Assembly (NCBI RefSeq): GCF_900107535.1
Contig: NZ_FNRA01000001.1
Location: 682,001-746,000 of the forward strand
Reading direction: 5' to 3'
From: Pedobacter hartonius
GTDB taxonomy: Bacteria > Bacteroidota > Bacteroidia > Sphingobacteriales > Sphingobacteriaceae
DNA length: 64,000 bases
Shown here one piece after another: positions 40,861 through 51,474 of the stretch (position 1 is its first letter; each line of letters begins with the position of its first letter). The position numbers and the translations under genes are program-made. The notes below the pieces were generated by a model. That model had not been told where the DNA came from. It made no database searches and saw only the letters and a program-made list of their open reading frames with translations.

Positions 40861-43068
40861 ATGAAGAACACCTTAGTGATTGATTTAGAAGCAGAAAAGC
40901 AGGAAATCCTTAAGCGGTACCGGGCACTCTTGCGTGCCTGTAAGCCAACCATGCAAAAGGGGGATAAAAAGGAGATCAGAAAGGCATTTGACATGGCACT
41001 GGAAAGCCATAAGGAGATGCGCAGGAAGTCTGGAGAACCTTATATCTATCATCCTATTGCAGTGGCACAGATCGCTGCCGAGGAGATCGGCCTGGGAACA
41101 ACTTCAATTGTATGTGCCCTGCTGCATGATGTGGTGGAGGATACGGATATTACGCTGGAAGATATCGAAAGGGAATTTGGAAAGAAAACAGCTAAAATAA
41201 TTGACGGCCTCACCAAGATCGCAGGTGTATTCGATTATAACAGCTCCCTTCAGGCGGAGAACTTCAGGAAGATGCTGCTCACCTTAGCTGACGACGTCAG
41301 GGTGATTCTGATCAAGCTGGCAGACCGGCTGCATAACATGCGGACGATGGATTTTATGCCAAGGCATAAACAACTCAAGATTGCTTCTGAAACGATATAC
41401 CTGTATGCGCCACTGGCACACCGCCTGGGGCTGTATGCCATAAAATCGGAACTGGAAGATCTTTCCATGAAATACCTGGAACCTGATACCTACAAGTTCA
41501 TCGCTACACAGCTCAATGAAAAAAAGGCGGAACGCACTTTATTCGTCAAACGTTTCGTAGATCCTATCAATGAAATATTAGCCGAACAGGGTTTTGTAGC
41601 CAATATCTACGGACGCCCTAAATCCATCCATTCGATATGGAATAAGATGAAGAAAAAGAATATTCCTTTTGAAGAGGTATATGACCTTTTTGCCATCAGG
41701 ATCGTGCTGGACAGTTTGCCTGAAAATGAAAAAGCCGACTGCTGGAAGGCCTATTCCATTGTGACTGATCTTTACCGGCCAAACCCGGACCGTTTAAGGG
41801 ACTGGGTATCATCACCAAAAGTAAACGGCTACGAGTCTCTCCATACCACGGTAATGGGTCCGAAAGGACAATGGGTAGAGGTACAGATCCGTACACAACG
41901 AATGAACGAGATTGCCGAGAAAGGATTTGCAGCGCATTGGAAATATAAAGAGTCAAGCAATGACAACGGTCTGGACCAATGGATCATGAAGGTGCGTGAG
42001 ATGCTCAATAATCCTGAGGCCAACGCACTTGATTTCCTGGACGATTTCAAAATGAATCTCTTCTCAGATGAGATCTTCATCTTTACACCTAAGGGTGCCC
42101 TGATTCAGCTTCCTCTGGGAGCCACCGCACTGGATTTCGCTTTTGAGATCCATACTGACGTTGGCGCCAGGTGTATAGGTGCCAAGGTAAACCATAAACT
42201 GGTGCCGCTATCCTATAAATTGCAGAATGGCGACCAAGTGGAGATCATTACCTCCAGCAAGCAAACACCTAAAGAAGACTGGCTCAACATTGTAGTAACG
42301 GCAAAGGCCAAATCCAAAATAAAGTCTTCACTCAAAGAAGAAAAAAGAAAAATTGCTGAGGAAGGCAAAGAAACGCTTGAACGTAAACTGAAATCTTTAA
42401 AGATCACTTACAATACGGATAACCTGAATAAGCTGAGCTATTTTTTCAAGCTGGCTTCTACACAGGAACTGTTCATAGCAGTTGCCAACGGCAAGATTGA
42501 ATTAAAAGACCTGAAAGAATACCTTGCAAGTGAGAAAGAAATTGAAAACAGAGGTACCGAAAGAAACGACGGTCAGCAGATCGAAGCGCTGCTGAGTAAA
42601 GTAAAGGGCCCTGAATCGGATATCTTACTCATAGGGGAAGACCTTCAGAAAATAGACTATACACTGGCTGCGTGCTGCAACCCGATACCGGGAGACGATG
42701 TATTTGGCTTTGTAACCGTAAGTGAAGGGATTAAAATCCACCGTACCAATTGTCCTAACGCCGCACAGCTAATGGCAAATTATGGTTACAGGGTGGTAAA
42801 GGCAAAATGGAACAAAGCCCAGGAATTAACTTTCCTTACCGGCTTACATATTGTAGGAATTGATGATGTAGGCCTGATCAATAATATTACAAAGGTTATT
42901 TCCAATGACTTTAAGGTGAATATGCGTTCTATCACCGTAGATACCGACAATGGTATATTTGACGGATCAATTATGATCTTTGTAAATGATAAAGAGCACC
43001 TTGACAACCTGATCAAAAATCTTTTGGAAGTGAAGGGCGTAACAGGGGTTACACGTTTCGATGCCTAA
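40861..43068 (+). CDS. rel: Bifunctional (p)ppGpp synthetase/hydrolase (Rel/SpoT)
   Basis: The protein (735 residues from the ATG at 40861) makes and degrades the stringent-response alarmone. The N-terminal HD hydrolase domain has YIYHPIAVAQIAAEE and the HD motif ALLHDVVEDTDIT. The synthetase domain follows (GRPKSIHSIWNKM; RDWVSSPKVNGYESLHTTV). A TGS domain (FIFTPKGALIQLPLGATALD), a zinc-finger-like region with CCNPIPGDDVFGF, and a C-terminal ACT domain complete it. All domains appear intact, so both activities are expected. The longer frame from 40828 adds residues unlike the family, so the later ATG is used. Confidence 0.95.
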   Translation: MKNTLVIDLEAEKQEILKRYRALLRACKPTMQKGDKKEIRKAFDMALESHKEMRRKSGEPYIYHPIAVAQIAAEEIGLGTTSIVCALLHDVVEDTDITLEDIEREFGKKTAKIIDGLTKIAGVFDYNSSLQAENFRKMLLTLADDVRVILIKLADRLHNMRTMDFMPRHKQLKIASETIYLYAPLAHRLGLYAIKSELEDLSMKYLEPDTYKFIATQLNEKKAERTLFVKRFVDPINEILAEQGFVANIYGRPKSIHSIWNKMKKKNIPFEEVYDLFAIRIVLDSLPENEKADCWKAYSIVTDLYRPNPDRLRDWVSSPKVNGYESLHTTVMGPKGQWVEVQIRTQRMNEIAEKGFAAHWKYKESSNDNGLDQWIMKVREMLNNPEANALDFLDDFKMNLFSDEIFIFTPKGALIQLPLGATALDFAFEIHTDVGARCIGAKVNHKLVPLSYKLQNGDQVEIITSSKQTPKEDWLNIVVTAKAKSKIKSSLKEEKRKIAEEGKETLERKLKSLKITYNTDNLNKLSYFFKLASTQELFIAVANGKIELKDLKEYLASEKEIENRGTERNDGQQIEALLSKVKGPESDILLIGEDLQKIDYTLAACCNPIPGDDVFGFVTVSEGIKIHRTNCPNAAQLMANYGYRVVKAKWNKAQELTFLTGLHIVGIDDVGLINNITKVISNDFKVNMRSITVDTDNGIFDGSIMIFVNDKEHLDNLIKNLLEVKGVTGVTRFDA

Positions 43069-43106
43069 AAAATTGAATAAATCGTAAAGTTCTATTTAAA
43101 AATTGA

Positions 43107-43114
43107 TACCTTTG
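43107..43114 (+). promoter_or_regulatory. Promoter -7 element of the Fur-family gene
   Basis: TACCTTTG fits TAnnTTTG and lies 17 bases before the ATG at 43132. It lies just past the rel stop codon, so the regulator can be transcribed independently of rel. Confidence 0.5.
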
Positions 43115-43131
43115 AAAGGAGTTTTAAAACT

Positions 43132-43620
43132 ATGTCTACACACCACAACAGCGAGTTGGTTAGAAAAATATTTGAAGCCTACCTCGAAAATAAAAGTCTG
43201 AGAAAAACGCCTGAGCGTTTTGCGATCTTAGAAGAAATATATTCCAGAGATGATCATTTTGATGTGGAAACACTCTACATCCATATGAAAAACCAGAAAT
43301 ACAGGGTCAGCAGAGCGACAGTGTACAATACCCTGGAGCTGCTTGTTTCATGCGATCTGGTGACCAAACATCAGTTTGGAAAAAATATGGCCCAGTTCGA
43401 AAAGTCATATGGTTACCATCAGCACGATCATATTATTTGTATCGATTGCGGAAAAGTAGTTGAATTTTGTGATCCGCGTATCCACCAGATTCAAACTATG
43501 GTGGGCGACCTGCTGAAATTTGATATCAAACATCATTCTTTAAATTTGTATGGCACTTGCTTTGACTGTTCGGCCAAAGCCACAATCAAACAGAAGGAAG
43601 AAATCAAGAATGCCAGTTAA
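43132..43620 (+). CDS. Fur-family transcriptional regulator
   Basis: The 162-residue metalloregulator has the winged helix (RKTPERFAILEEIYSRDDHF; SRATVYNTLELLVSCDLVTK) followed by the dimer/metal domain. Metal-ligand segments are HQHDHIICIDCGKVVEFCD and the second CxxC in YGTCFDCSAKA. The pattern fits Fur or PerR-like members; the CxxC pairs would hold structural zinc. It may be the repressor of the siderophore cluster 16 kb upstream, but nothing in the sequence proves which metal or oxidant it senses. Confidence 0.88.
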   Translation: MSTHHNSELVRKIFEAYLENKSLRKTPERFAILEEIYSRDDHFDVETLYIHMKNQKYRVSRATVYNTLELLVSCDLVTKHQFGKNMAQFEKSYGYHQHDHIICIDCGKVVEFCDPRIHQIQTMVGDLLKFDIKHHSLNLYGTCFDCSAKATIKQKEEIKNAS

Positions 43621-43690
43621 CCATTATGAGTTTACATTCATCAAAGTACTGATCGCTCATGATAGCCTGAAGACCGGTGAAAACTAATAT

Positions 43691-43698
43691 TAACTTTG
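43691..43698 (+). promoter_or_regulatory. Promoter -7 element of purA
   Basis: TAACTTTG matches TAnnTTTG and ends 37 bases before the purA ATG. No convincing -33 element was found at the expected distance. Confidence 0.45.
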
Positions 43699-43726
43699 AA
43701 AAAACACAATTATAATCTTTTCTTAA

Positions 43727-45013
<1,287 letters not shown>

Positions 45014-45026
45014 AATCTACTTCATT

Positions 45027-45057
45027 AAAAAAGGCGGCCGTGTGTGCCGCCTTTTTT
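45027..45057 (+). terminator. Rho-independent terminator of purA
   Basis: Arms AAAAAAGGCGGC (45027-45038) and GCCGCCTTTTTT (45046-45057) are perfect complements around a 7-base loop. They begin 13 bases after the purA stop and continue into a T run. Confidence 0.92.
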
Positions 45058-45082
45058 TTATGCTCATTATTCCAGAGGCCAA

Positions 45083-46345
45083 ATGAACACACAGGAATTA
45101 ACCGTATTTAAACAAAAAGCTTTACAATGGGCAGGTCAGTTTGACGTTTGCTGCTGTTTAGACTCCAATGAATATACAGATCCTTATTCAAAATACGACT
45201 TTTTACTCGCGGCGGGCTCAAAACATCAGCTGAGCACCTCAGCCGGAAATGCATTTCAGGCCCTGAAAGAATTCCGTAACGCCCATCAGGAATGGATGTT
45301 CGGCATACTCAGTTATGATCTCAAAAATGAACTGGAAGATCTGCGCACAGCACATAAGGATACACTTGCATTTCCTGATCTGTTCTTCTTTGTGCCTGAA
45401 TACCTCATCATGGTAAAAAATGGGCGCACGGAGGTTGTAACAGGAAATCCTGATTTACTGGAAACCATCAGCCGGATCAACTATCAGCCCGCAGAGACAG
45501 GCAGTATTCCGGCCATCGAACGAAGAATGGACAAAGCCACTTATATCACTAAGGTGGAGCAACTCAGAAAATCTATTGCAATGGGTGATATTTATGAGGT
45601 TACTTTTTGCCAGGAATTCTTTGCCGAAAATGCAGCGATCGATCCCTATCAGGTTTACCTGAACTTAAACCAGGTATCTCCTACTCCATTTTCGGGTTTC
45701 TTTAAACTTGCCGGTAAATATATTCTCTCGGCCAGTCCTGAGCGGTTTTTATGTAAGAGAGGGGATCAACTATTTTCGCAACCGATAAAAGGTACAGCAA
45801 AACGGAGTAAGAACGGCGTGGAAGATCAGCTTATCAAGTCAGCCCTGGCGAATAACAGTAAAGAGAGGGCCGAGAATGTGATGATCGTAGACCTTGTGAG
45901 GAATGACCTGACCAAAAGCGCGGTAAAGGGTTCAGTAAAAGTAGAAGAGCTGTTTGGTATTTACACCTTTCCGCAGGTGCATCAGATGATCTCGACCATC
46001 AGCTGCACGATAGATCCGTGTATACACGTGGTAGAGGCTATAAAAAACACATTCCCCGCCGGATCTATGACAGGGGCACCCAAACTGCGCGCAATGGAAC
46101 TGATCGAAGAAACGGAATACAGCAGGCGTGGTGTGTATTCAGGCGCATTCGGTTATTTTGATCCCAATGATGATTTTGATTTCAATGTGGTGATCCGCAG
46201 TATACTTTACGACAAGACCAGTAAATATTTATCGTTCCAGGTTGGGGGTGCCATCACGTATGCATCCTCGGCAGAAGCGGAATATGAAGAATGCCTGCTA
46301 AAGGCTTCAGCAATCATTAAAACGCTGAAAGGGTCAGTTACCTGA
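45083..46345 (+). CDS. pabB: Aminodeoxychorismate/anthranilate synthase component I (PabB-like)
   Basis: This chorismate-binding enzyme of about 420 residues aminates chorismate for 4-aminobenzoate and hence folate. Signature segments are FSGFFKLAGKYILSASPERF, QPIKGTAKRS, MIVDLVRNDLTKSAVKGSV, and FPAGSMTGAPKLRAMELIEE. The ATG at 45083 is chosen because an AGAGG-like site precedes it and the upstream frame runs through the purA terminator. The protein lacks a glutaminase domain, so a PabA subunit must come from elsewhere. A TrpE role is less likely, as no trp genes are nearby. Confidence 0.85.
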   Translation: MNTQELTVFKQKALQWAGQFDVCCCLDSNEYTDPYSKYDFLLAAGSKHQLSTSAGNAFQALKEFRNAHQEWMFGILSYDLKNELEDLRTAHKDTLAFPDLFFFVPEYLIMVKNGRTEVVTGNPDLLETISRINYQPAETGSIPAIERRMDKATYITKVEQLRKSIAMGDIYEVTFCQEFFAENAAIDPYQVYLNLNQVSPTPFSGFFKLAGKYILSASPERFLCKRGDQLFSQPIKGTAKRSKNGVEDQLIKSALANNSKERAENVMIVDLVRNDLTKSAVKGSVKVEELFGIYTFPQVHQMISTISCTIDPCIHVVEAIKNTFPAGSMTGAPKLRAMELIEETEYSRRGVYSGAFGYFDPNDDFDFNVVIRSILYDKTSKYLSFQVGGAITYASSAEAEYEECLLKASAIIKTLKGSVT

Positions 46346-46406
46346 CCCTTCATCATGAATTAATGTATAGTATATATAAACCGGCTGATAATTAATTGAC
46401 CGGTTT
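46329..46406. terminator. Two hairpins between convergent pabB and M48 peptidase genes
   Basis: AAGGGTCAG (46329-46337) pairs with CTGACCCTT (46342-46350) and spans the pabB stop codon. AAACCGG (46378-46384) pairs with CCGGTTT (46400-46406) and spans the peptidase gene's stop. The T runs are short, so these are weak or pause-type terminators. Confidence 0.5.
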
Positions 46407-47219
46407 TCCTGTAGCGGAGTTAAAATATTTTTGCGCTTCCGGAAGGTCCTTCTGGATCTGTGCGATCCGGGTGGCATCAGCAGGATGGGTACTTAAAAAT
46501 TCCGGTTGTTTTTGTCCACCCTGGCTAACCGCAGCCATCCGCTGCCAGAAGCCCACTGCAGTAGAAGGATTATACCCGGCCATCGACATAAAGATCAAAC
46601 CTAAATGATCTGCCTCCAGCTCCTGTGTTCTGGAATTGGGCAGCAGATAAAGTCCCTGCGCACCTATGCCATAGACCTGGTTGATCACCCCCTGCGTTAC
46701 TGACGACTGACCTCCTGTTGCTGCGCCTAACAGTCCGCCCAGGCCTTGTGCCACAGCAGCTTTAGATGCCCTTTCAGAAGAGTGATGGGCAACAGCATGC
46801 GCAATCTCATGCCCCATTACTGTTGCCAGTCCTGAATCGTCTTTAGTAACCGGTAAAATTCCAGAATAGACAGCTACTTTACCTCCCGGCATACACCAGG
46901 CATTTACTTCTTTACTGTCAATCAGGTTAAACTCCCATTTGAAGCCCTCAATCTGCGAGGCATACCCGTTTGCATTCATATACTTCGTAACAGCCGCAGC
47001 TATTCTCTGACCAACCTGCCTGATCCTGGCTGCGTCGGCATTATTTAAAACTTTAGTTTCAGGAGCTTTTAAAAGCGTAGAGTAACTCTGTGCAGCGGCA
47101 GTCTGCATTTCACTTTCATTCACAAAACTTATCCTGTTTCTCCCTGAAAGCGGTACGGTAGAGCAACCGTAATTCAGCAATATTACCGAGGCAATACCTG
47201 TTAGTAGTAACTTCTTCAT
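46392..47219 (-). CDS. M48-family zinc metallopeptidase lipoprotein
   Basis: The 275-residue protein has a lipoprotein signal peptide (lipobox LNYGC) and the HEXXH site in VMGHEIAHAVAHHSSER. The third zinc ligand is the Glu of TQELEADHLGLIFM. It resembles BepA/LoiP-type peptidases, which sit at the outer membrane facing the periplasm and degrade misfolded envelope proteins. TPR domains are absent, so it is the short form. It lies last in a leftward group after nadC and plsY, with only 10 bases between it and plsY. Confidence 0.9.
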   Translation of the reverse strand: MKKLLLTGIASVILLNYGCSTVPLSGRNRISFVNESEMQTAAAQSYSTLLKAPETKVLNNADAARIRQVGQRIAAAVTKYMNANGYASQIEGFKWEFNLIDSKEVNAWCMPGGKVAVYSGILPVTKDDSGLATVMGHEIAHAVAHHSSERASKAAVAQGLGGLLGAATGGQSSVTQGVINQVYGIGAQGLYLLPNSRTQELEADHLGLIFMSMAGYNPSTAVGFWQRMAAVSQGGQKQPEFLSTHPADATRIAQIQKDLPEAQKYFNSATGKPVN

Positions 47220-47229
47220 CAGTATTTAT

Positions 47230-47877
47230 TTAGTTAGTTTTTCTTTTAAACAGATATACTTTTGATTCCTTGCCTTTAAGTAACCGCTCCAGGTTCTTCT
47301 GATGGGTTACCAGAATGAGTATACATACACACATGCTGTATAATACCTCAGACTTGATCGTGGAGTGCAGTACAAAAACAATTCCCAGCGGGAAAGTAAA
47401 CCCTGCACATATGGATCCTAGTGAGACATATTTCGTTACCAGTAAGATCACCACAAAAACAAGAACGCAAAGCATAGCTGCCGGGAAATTAACTGCTAAA
47501 ATCATTCCAAAAAGTGTAGCCACGCCTTTACCGCCCCTAAACCCGGCAAATATTGGAAACAGGTGCCCCATTACAGCAGTTACGCCAAGAGCAAGTTCGT
47601 AATTCACAAATTGTGAGGAGTTATGCGGCCCGGTCACCGAAAGGCCAATAAAATAGGCCAGTTTGGTGGCAGTATACCCTTTGGCAATGTCAATCGTCAT
47701 CACCGCGATCCCGGCCTTTTTACCCAATACCCGAAAGGTATTGGTAGCGCCCGCATTTCCGCTGCCGTATTCCCTGACATCGATACCATAAAAAGCTTGT
47801 CCTATCCACACTGCAGTAGGAATGGAACCACAGAGGTAAGCTAAAATAACTGCAGAAATAGAAAAGATAGATATCAT
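47230..47877 (-). CDS. plsY: Glycerol-3-phosphate acyltransferase PlsY
   Basis: PlsY transfers an acyl group from acyl-phosphate to glycerol-3-phosphate at the inner membrane, the first step of phospholipid synthesis. The 215-residue protein has about five membrane helices. Its three family motifs are visible: YLCGSIPTAVWIG, GSGNAGATNTFRVLGK and FPIFAGFRGGKGVATLFG. It starts four bases after the nadC stop and is likely co-transcribed with nadC and the M48 peptidase gene. Confidence 0.95.
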   Translation of the reverse strand: MISIFSISAVILAYLCGSIPTAVWIGQAFYGIDVREYGSGNAGATNTFRVLGKKAGIAVMTIDIAKGYTATKLAYFIGLSVTGPHNSSQFVNYELALGVTAVMGHLFPIFAGFRGGKGVATLFGMILAVNFPAAMLCVLVFVVILLVTKYVSLGSICAGFTFPLGIVFVLHSTIKSEVLYSMCVCILILVTHQKNLERLLKGKESKVYLFKRKTN

Positions 47878-47881
47878 ACCC

Positions 47882-48724
47882 CTAATAGGCTTTTAAACTC
47901 ATGTCTAAACTTTTAACCGAGTGGGTGACTGCACCCATTGAAATGTAATTAACCCCGCAATCTGCATACCCTGTTATATTTTCTTCCGTAATGCCTCCTG
48001 AAGCTTCTGTGATATAGCGGTGGTCTATCAGTTCTACAGCCTTTCTCAAGTCGCTAAAATTAAAATTATCCAGCATGATCCTGTTTACCATCCCTTTTTC
48101 AAGTACCTGCCCAAGTTCCTCGAGGTTTCTCACTTCGATTTCAATCTCCAGTTGCTTTCCTTTATCGGCAAGATACTTATTGGCAGAGCTGATCGCATTT
48201 GCTATCCCTCCTGCATAATCCACATGATTGTCCTTAATCAGGATCATATCATACAGGCCTATCCGGTGATTGACACCTCCGCCAATTCTGACAGCCCATT
48301 TTTCCAGGTACCTTAATCCCGGTGTGGTTTTACGTGTATCCAGTAGTTTTGTCTGATATGAACTGAGCAGTTTTACAATCCTGTTTGTTTTTGTCGCAAT
48401 TCCACTCATCCGCTGCATACAATTCAATACTAACCTCTCGGCAAGCAGGATTGAATGCGTGCTGCCTTCAACAGTGAAGGCGATATCGCCGTAGACCGCT
48501 GCATCACCGTCATTCATAAAAATTGCTGTTTGCAAACCCGGATCTATCTGGTTAAAAATTTCGATTGCAAGTTCAACACCGGCAAGAATACCATCTTCCT
48601 TGACCAATAATTTTGCTTTGCCTTTTGCGCCGGCAAGAATGGTTGAAAGTGAGGTATGATCCCCATCACCCAGATCTTCGGCGATGGCATTTTTTATAAA
48701 CAGGTCTATTAATTTCTTATCCAA
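47882..48724 (-). CDS. nadC: Nicotinate-nucleotide pyrophosphorylase (carboxylating)
   Basis: NadC converts quinolinate and PRPP to nicotinate mononucleotide in NAD synthesis. The 280-residue protein starts AIAEDLGDGDHTSL, has the active-site RKTTPGLRYLEKWAVRIGG and the substrate loop HRIGLYDMILIKDNHV, and ends in the barrel segment TEASGGITEENITGYADCGV. Length and motifs are normal. It heads the leftward nadC-plsY-peptidase group. Confidence 0.95.
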   Translation of the reverse strand: MDKKLIDLFIKNAIAEDLGDGDHTSLSTILAGAKGKAKLLVKEDGILAGVELAIEIFNQIDPGLQTAIFMNDGDAAVYGDIAFTVEGSTHSILLAERLVLNCMQRMSGIATKTNRIVKLLSSYQTKLLDTRKTTPGLRYLEKWAVRIGGGVNHRIGLYDMILIKDNHVDYAGGIANAISSANKYLADKGKQLEIEIEVRNLEELGQVLEKGMVNRIMLDNFNFSDLRKAVELIDHRYITEASGGITEENITGYADCGVNYISMGAVTHSVKSLDMSLKAY

Positions 48725-48773
48725 AACATGTATTTTAGATCAAAAATAGCATTTTTAACATAAATTAATGTTA

Positions 48774-49169
48774 TTATTTATCGGGTTCAACCCTTAATTC
48801 CGTGATAAAAAAGGTATTGGCTGTTTTTTTTAATGTAATAGCAACCCTGAATTTCCCGTTTTTGGTATTCAGTGCCAGGATGCCAAACCTGTAATTTGGA
48901 TTAGTGTTGATCAAATGAATAACCGCGGAACTGACAGGCGGGTTTTTGGTAAAAAATTCTCTTATAATCTGTTCTGCCTGTGCTTTTGGGTAGACATCTT
49001 CTTCTTCATTTATCGATAATTCAACCGATGAAGAGAAATTTTTGCTGATCTCTTTTGAATTCGCAGACTTGAATAATCCCGATAATGTGTCTACGATATC
49101 GCCCTGAAAGGCCATAGCATAGAATATATGCGTAAATAAAATCAGTGCCGGAAGTAATGGTTTCATCAT
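48774..49169 (-). CDS. DUF4783 family exported protein
   Basis: The 131-residue protein has a signal peptide (cleavage near YAMAFQ) and a small alpha/beta domain (DTLSGLFKSANSKEISKNFS; AQAEQIIREFFTKNPPVSS) matching DUF4783, found mainly in Bacteroidota. No function is known. In related genomes it often lies beside nadC, as here, which suggests an old syntenic unit rather than a functional link. Confidence 0.75.
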   Translation of the reverse strand: MMKPLLPALILFTHIFYAMAFQGDIVDTLSGLFKSANSKEISKNFSSSVELSINEEEDVYPKAQAEQIIREFFTKNPPVSSAVIHLINTNPNYRFGILALNTKNGKFRVAITLKKTANTFFITELRVEPDK

Positions 49170-49238
49170 ACTCTAAAGATAACAAATAATTCGGACACAA
49201 ATTATGCCATTAGCAGATCAAAAAATGCAATTAGATTA

Positions 49239-49267
49239 TTGATCAAACTTCAATAGGCCTATATTTG
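49239..49267 (+). promoter_or_regulatory. Promoter of gpmI
   Basis: TTG (49239-49241), an 18-base spacer and TATATTTG (49260-49267) match the Bacteroidota consensus. The ATG at 49307 gives a leader of about 35 bases. Confidence 0.55.
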
Positions 49268-49306
49268 TTAGGTTTTAAAAACCAGCGAAATAACAACACT
49301 ATTCAA

Positions 49307-50827
49307 ATGGACAATAAAAAAGTGATGCTCCTCATTCTTGACGGATGGGGCTACGGAAAACAGGACAATTCTGATGCAGCGTATGCGGCCAATACACCTT
49401 TCTTTGATTCTTTACTTAAACAATATCCAAATTCAAAACTCGAAGCCTCAGGAGAAGCAGTAGGGCTGCCTGCAGGACAGATGGGGAATTCTGAAGTTGG
49501 ACACATGAACCTGGGTGCAGGCAGAGTGGTTTACCAGGAGCTCGGACGGATCAATAAAGCAATCAGTGACGGATCCATCAAAACAAATAAAACGCTGGTT
49601 GATGCATTCGACTATGCAAAAAACAACAATAAAGCTGTCCATTTTATCGGCCTGGTTTCTGACGGCGGCGTGCATGCCCATATCAACCATTTAAAAGGAT
49701 TATGTGATGCGGCAAATGAAAAAGGTTTAAAGGATGTTTTTGTTCATGCCTTTTTAGACGGCAGGGATACCGATCCGAATTCCGGACTCGGCTTCATCAA
49801 AGACCTTGATCAGCACCTGAAAACATCCACAGGGAAGATTGCCAGTCTGATCGGCCGTTACTATGCGATGGACAGGGATTCGCGCTGGGAACGCGTAAAA
49901 CAGGCATATGACCTGATGACCAAAGGGATTGGCGAATATGCGCAGGATGCAGTTACAGCTATTGAAAAATCGTATGCTGAAGGTGTTACTGATGAATTCA
50001 TCAAGCCCATTGTACTTACAGAAAATGATGGTAAGGCTATTGCTACGATTCAACCTGATGATGTGGTGATCTGTTTCAATTACAGAACTGACAGAGGCAG
50101 AGAAATCACTGCTGTACTTACCCAAAATGATTATCCCGACTTTGACATGCATAAGCTGCCGTTATATTATGTGACTATGACCAGCTATGATGAGAATTTT
50201 GAAAATGTAAAGGTAATCTTCACTAAGGATGACCTGACTGAAACTCTCGGAGAGATCCTGGAGAGAAATCATAAAAATCAGATCCGTATTGCGGAAACAG
50301 AAAAATACCCGCATGTTACTTTCTTCTTTTCAGGCGGCAGGGAGCAGGCTTTTGAGAATGAGAAAAGAATTATGATTCCTTCCCCAAAAGTAGCCACTTA
50401 TGACCTTCAGCCGGAAATGAGCGCCCAAGGTATTACTGATGCCATTACCAAAGAGATTGAATCTGGCTGGGCAGATTTTATCTGTCTTAACTTTGCAAAC
50501 CCTGATATGGTTGGCCATACAGGTGTATTTGAAGCGGTAGTGAAAGCGGTAGAAACTGCAGACCGTTGTGCCGAAGCGGTGGTGAAAAAAGGACTTGAAA
50601 ACGGGTACGCTTTTATCATACTGGCAGATCACGGAAATTCAGAATTCATGATAAACAATGATGGTTCTGCCAATACAGCACATACCACCAATCTGGTTCC
50701 GTGTATTTTGGCCGGCACTGAATATACCAGCATTGCTGATGGTAAACTTGGAGATGTAGCACCGACTATCCTTACCATCATGGGTATTGAAAAACCTGCA
50801 ATCATGACAGGAAATTCATTGGTATAA
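49307..50827 (+). CDS. gpmI: 2,3-bisphosphoglycerate-independent phosphoglycerate mutase
   Basis: GpmI interconverts 3- and 2-phosphoglycerate in glycolysis using two Mn ions and a phosphoserine. The 506-residue protein starts KKVMLLILDGWGYGK, has the phosphoserine loop GQMGNSEVGHMNLGAGR and FLDGRDTDPNSG. The metal-site motif ADHGNSEFMI lies near the C-terminus. The ATG at 49307 is used because the frame before it covers the promoter. The stop shares one base with the next start (TAATG), implying coupling to the lipoprotein gene. Confidence 0.96.
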   Translation: MDNKKVMLLILDGWGYGKQDNSDAAYAANTPFFDSLLKQYPNSKLEASGEAVGLPAGQMGNSEVGHMNLGAGRVVYQELGRINKAISDGSIKTNKTLVDAFDYAKNNNKAVHFIGLVSDGGVHAHINHLKGLCDAANEKGLKDVFVHAFLDGRDTDPNSGLGFIKDLDQHLKTSTGKIASLIGRYYAMDRDSRWERVKQAYDLMTKGIGEYAQDAVTAIEKSYAEGVTDEFIKPIVLTENDGKAIATIQPDDVVICFNYRTDRGREITAVLTQNDYPDFDMHKLPLYYVTMTSYDENFENVKVIFTKDDLTETLGEILERNHKNQIRIAETEKYPHVTFFFSGGREQAFENEKRIMIPSPKVATYDLQPEMSAQGITDAITKEIESGWADFICLNFANPDMVGHTGVFEAVVKAVETADRCAEAVVKKGLENGYAFIILADHGNSEFMINNDGSANTAHTTNLVPCILAGTEYTSIADGKLGDVAPTILTIMGIEKPAIMTGNSLV

Positions 50828-51357
50828 TGAGGGATAACAAATTCCTTTTATTGATCGTATTGTTATTTGGGGCCTGTAATTCTGCAGCCCCAAAAAAACA
50901 AACGTCAGCATTGCAGTATTTTGATCTGAAAGGTTATATGGAAAAGGAAGTTAAACGCCTGAAACAAATGAACCCGGAGATCGATAAAACAGTCATGGTA
51001 AACAATGCGGAAGAGCACAGGAAACTAAAGATTACTGACTGGCAAAAGGAATTGTCAGCATTCTCGGATGCAGACATCAATAAATCTGCCTGGGAGGAAT
51101 TGTTTAAATTGCATAAAGCTAAAGACTCCGAGACTTATCTTTCTGACAACGATAAGGTACCTGTAAAATCACTGGTCGTGGAGTACAGGAACGGCCGGAT
51201 CTATAAGATCGAGGTATTGAACAGCAACTCAAATACCCTGTATACATCGAACGACACGCTTTCCTATTTTCCGGACAGCTTGTACGAGATCAGGAAAACA
51301 CAGCACATCAGATTGCTGAACGGGAAGAATTACAGGATTACCGGAAGATTTCATTAG
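50827..51357 (+). CDS. Lipoprotein of unknown function coupled to gpmI
   Basis: The 176-residue protein begins with a lipoprotein signal (lipobox LFGACN, Cys about 17). The mature sequence is charged and mixed alpha/beta, with VPVKSLVVEYRNGRIYKIEV and DSLYEIRKTQHIRLLNGK resembling a repeated beta sheet. I do not recognise the family. It overlaps the gpmI stop by one base, so the two should be co-expressed, although a link to glycolysis is not obvious. Confidence 0.75.
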   Translation: MRDNKFLLLIVLLFGACNSAAPKKQTSALQYFDLKGYMEKEVKRLKQMNPEIDKTVMVNNAEEHRKLKITDWQKELSAFSDADINKSAWEELFKLHKAKDSETYLSDNDKVPVKSLVVEYRNGRIYKIEVLNSNSNTLYTSNDTLSYFPDSLYEIRKTQHIRLLNGKNYRITGRFH

Positions 51358-51474
51358 TTATCCAATTATTTTGATTTTTAACCAAAATAAATTAAACTGT
51401 AACTTTACGTAAATTTAATTTTTAATTAAAGCCTTTTTTGTGTTAATTTTGATTTATAAATTAACTAGCAAGGT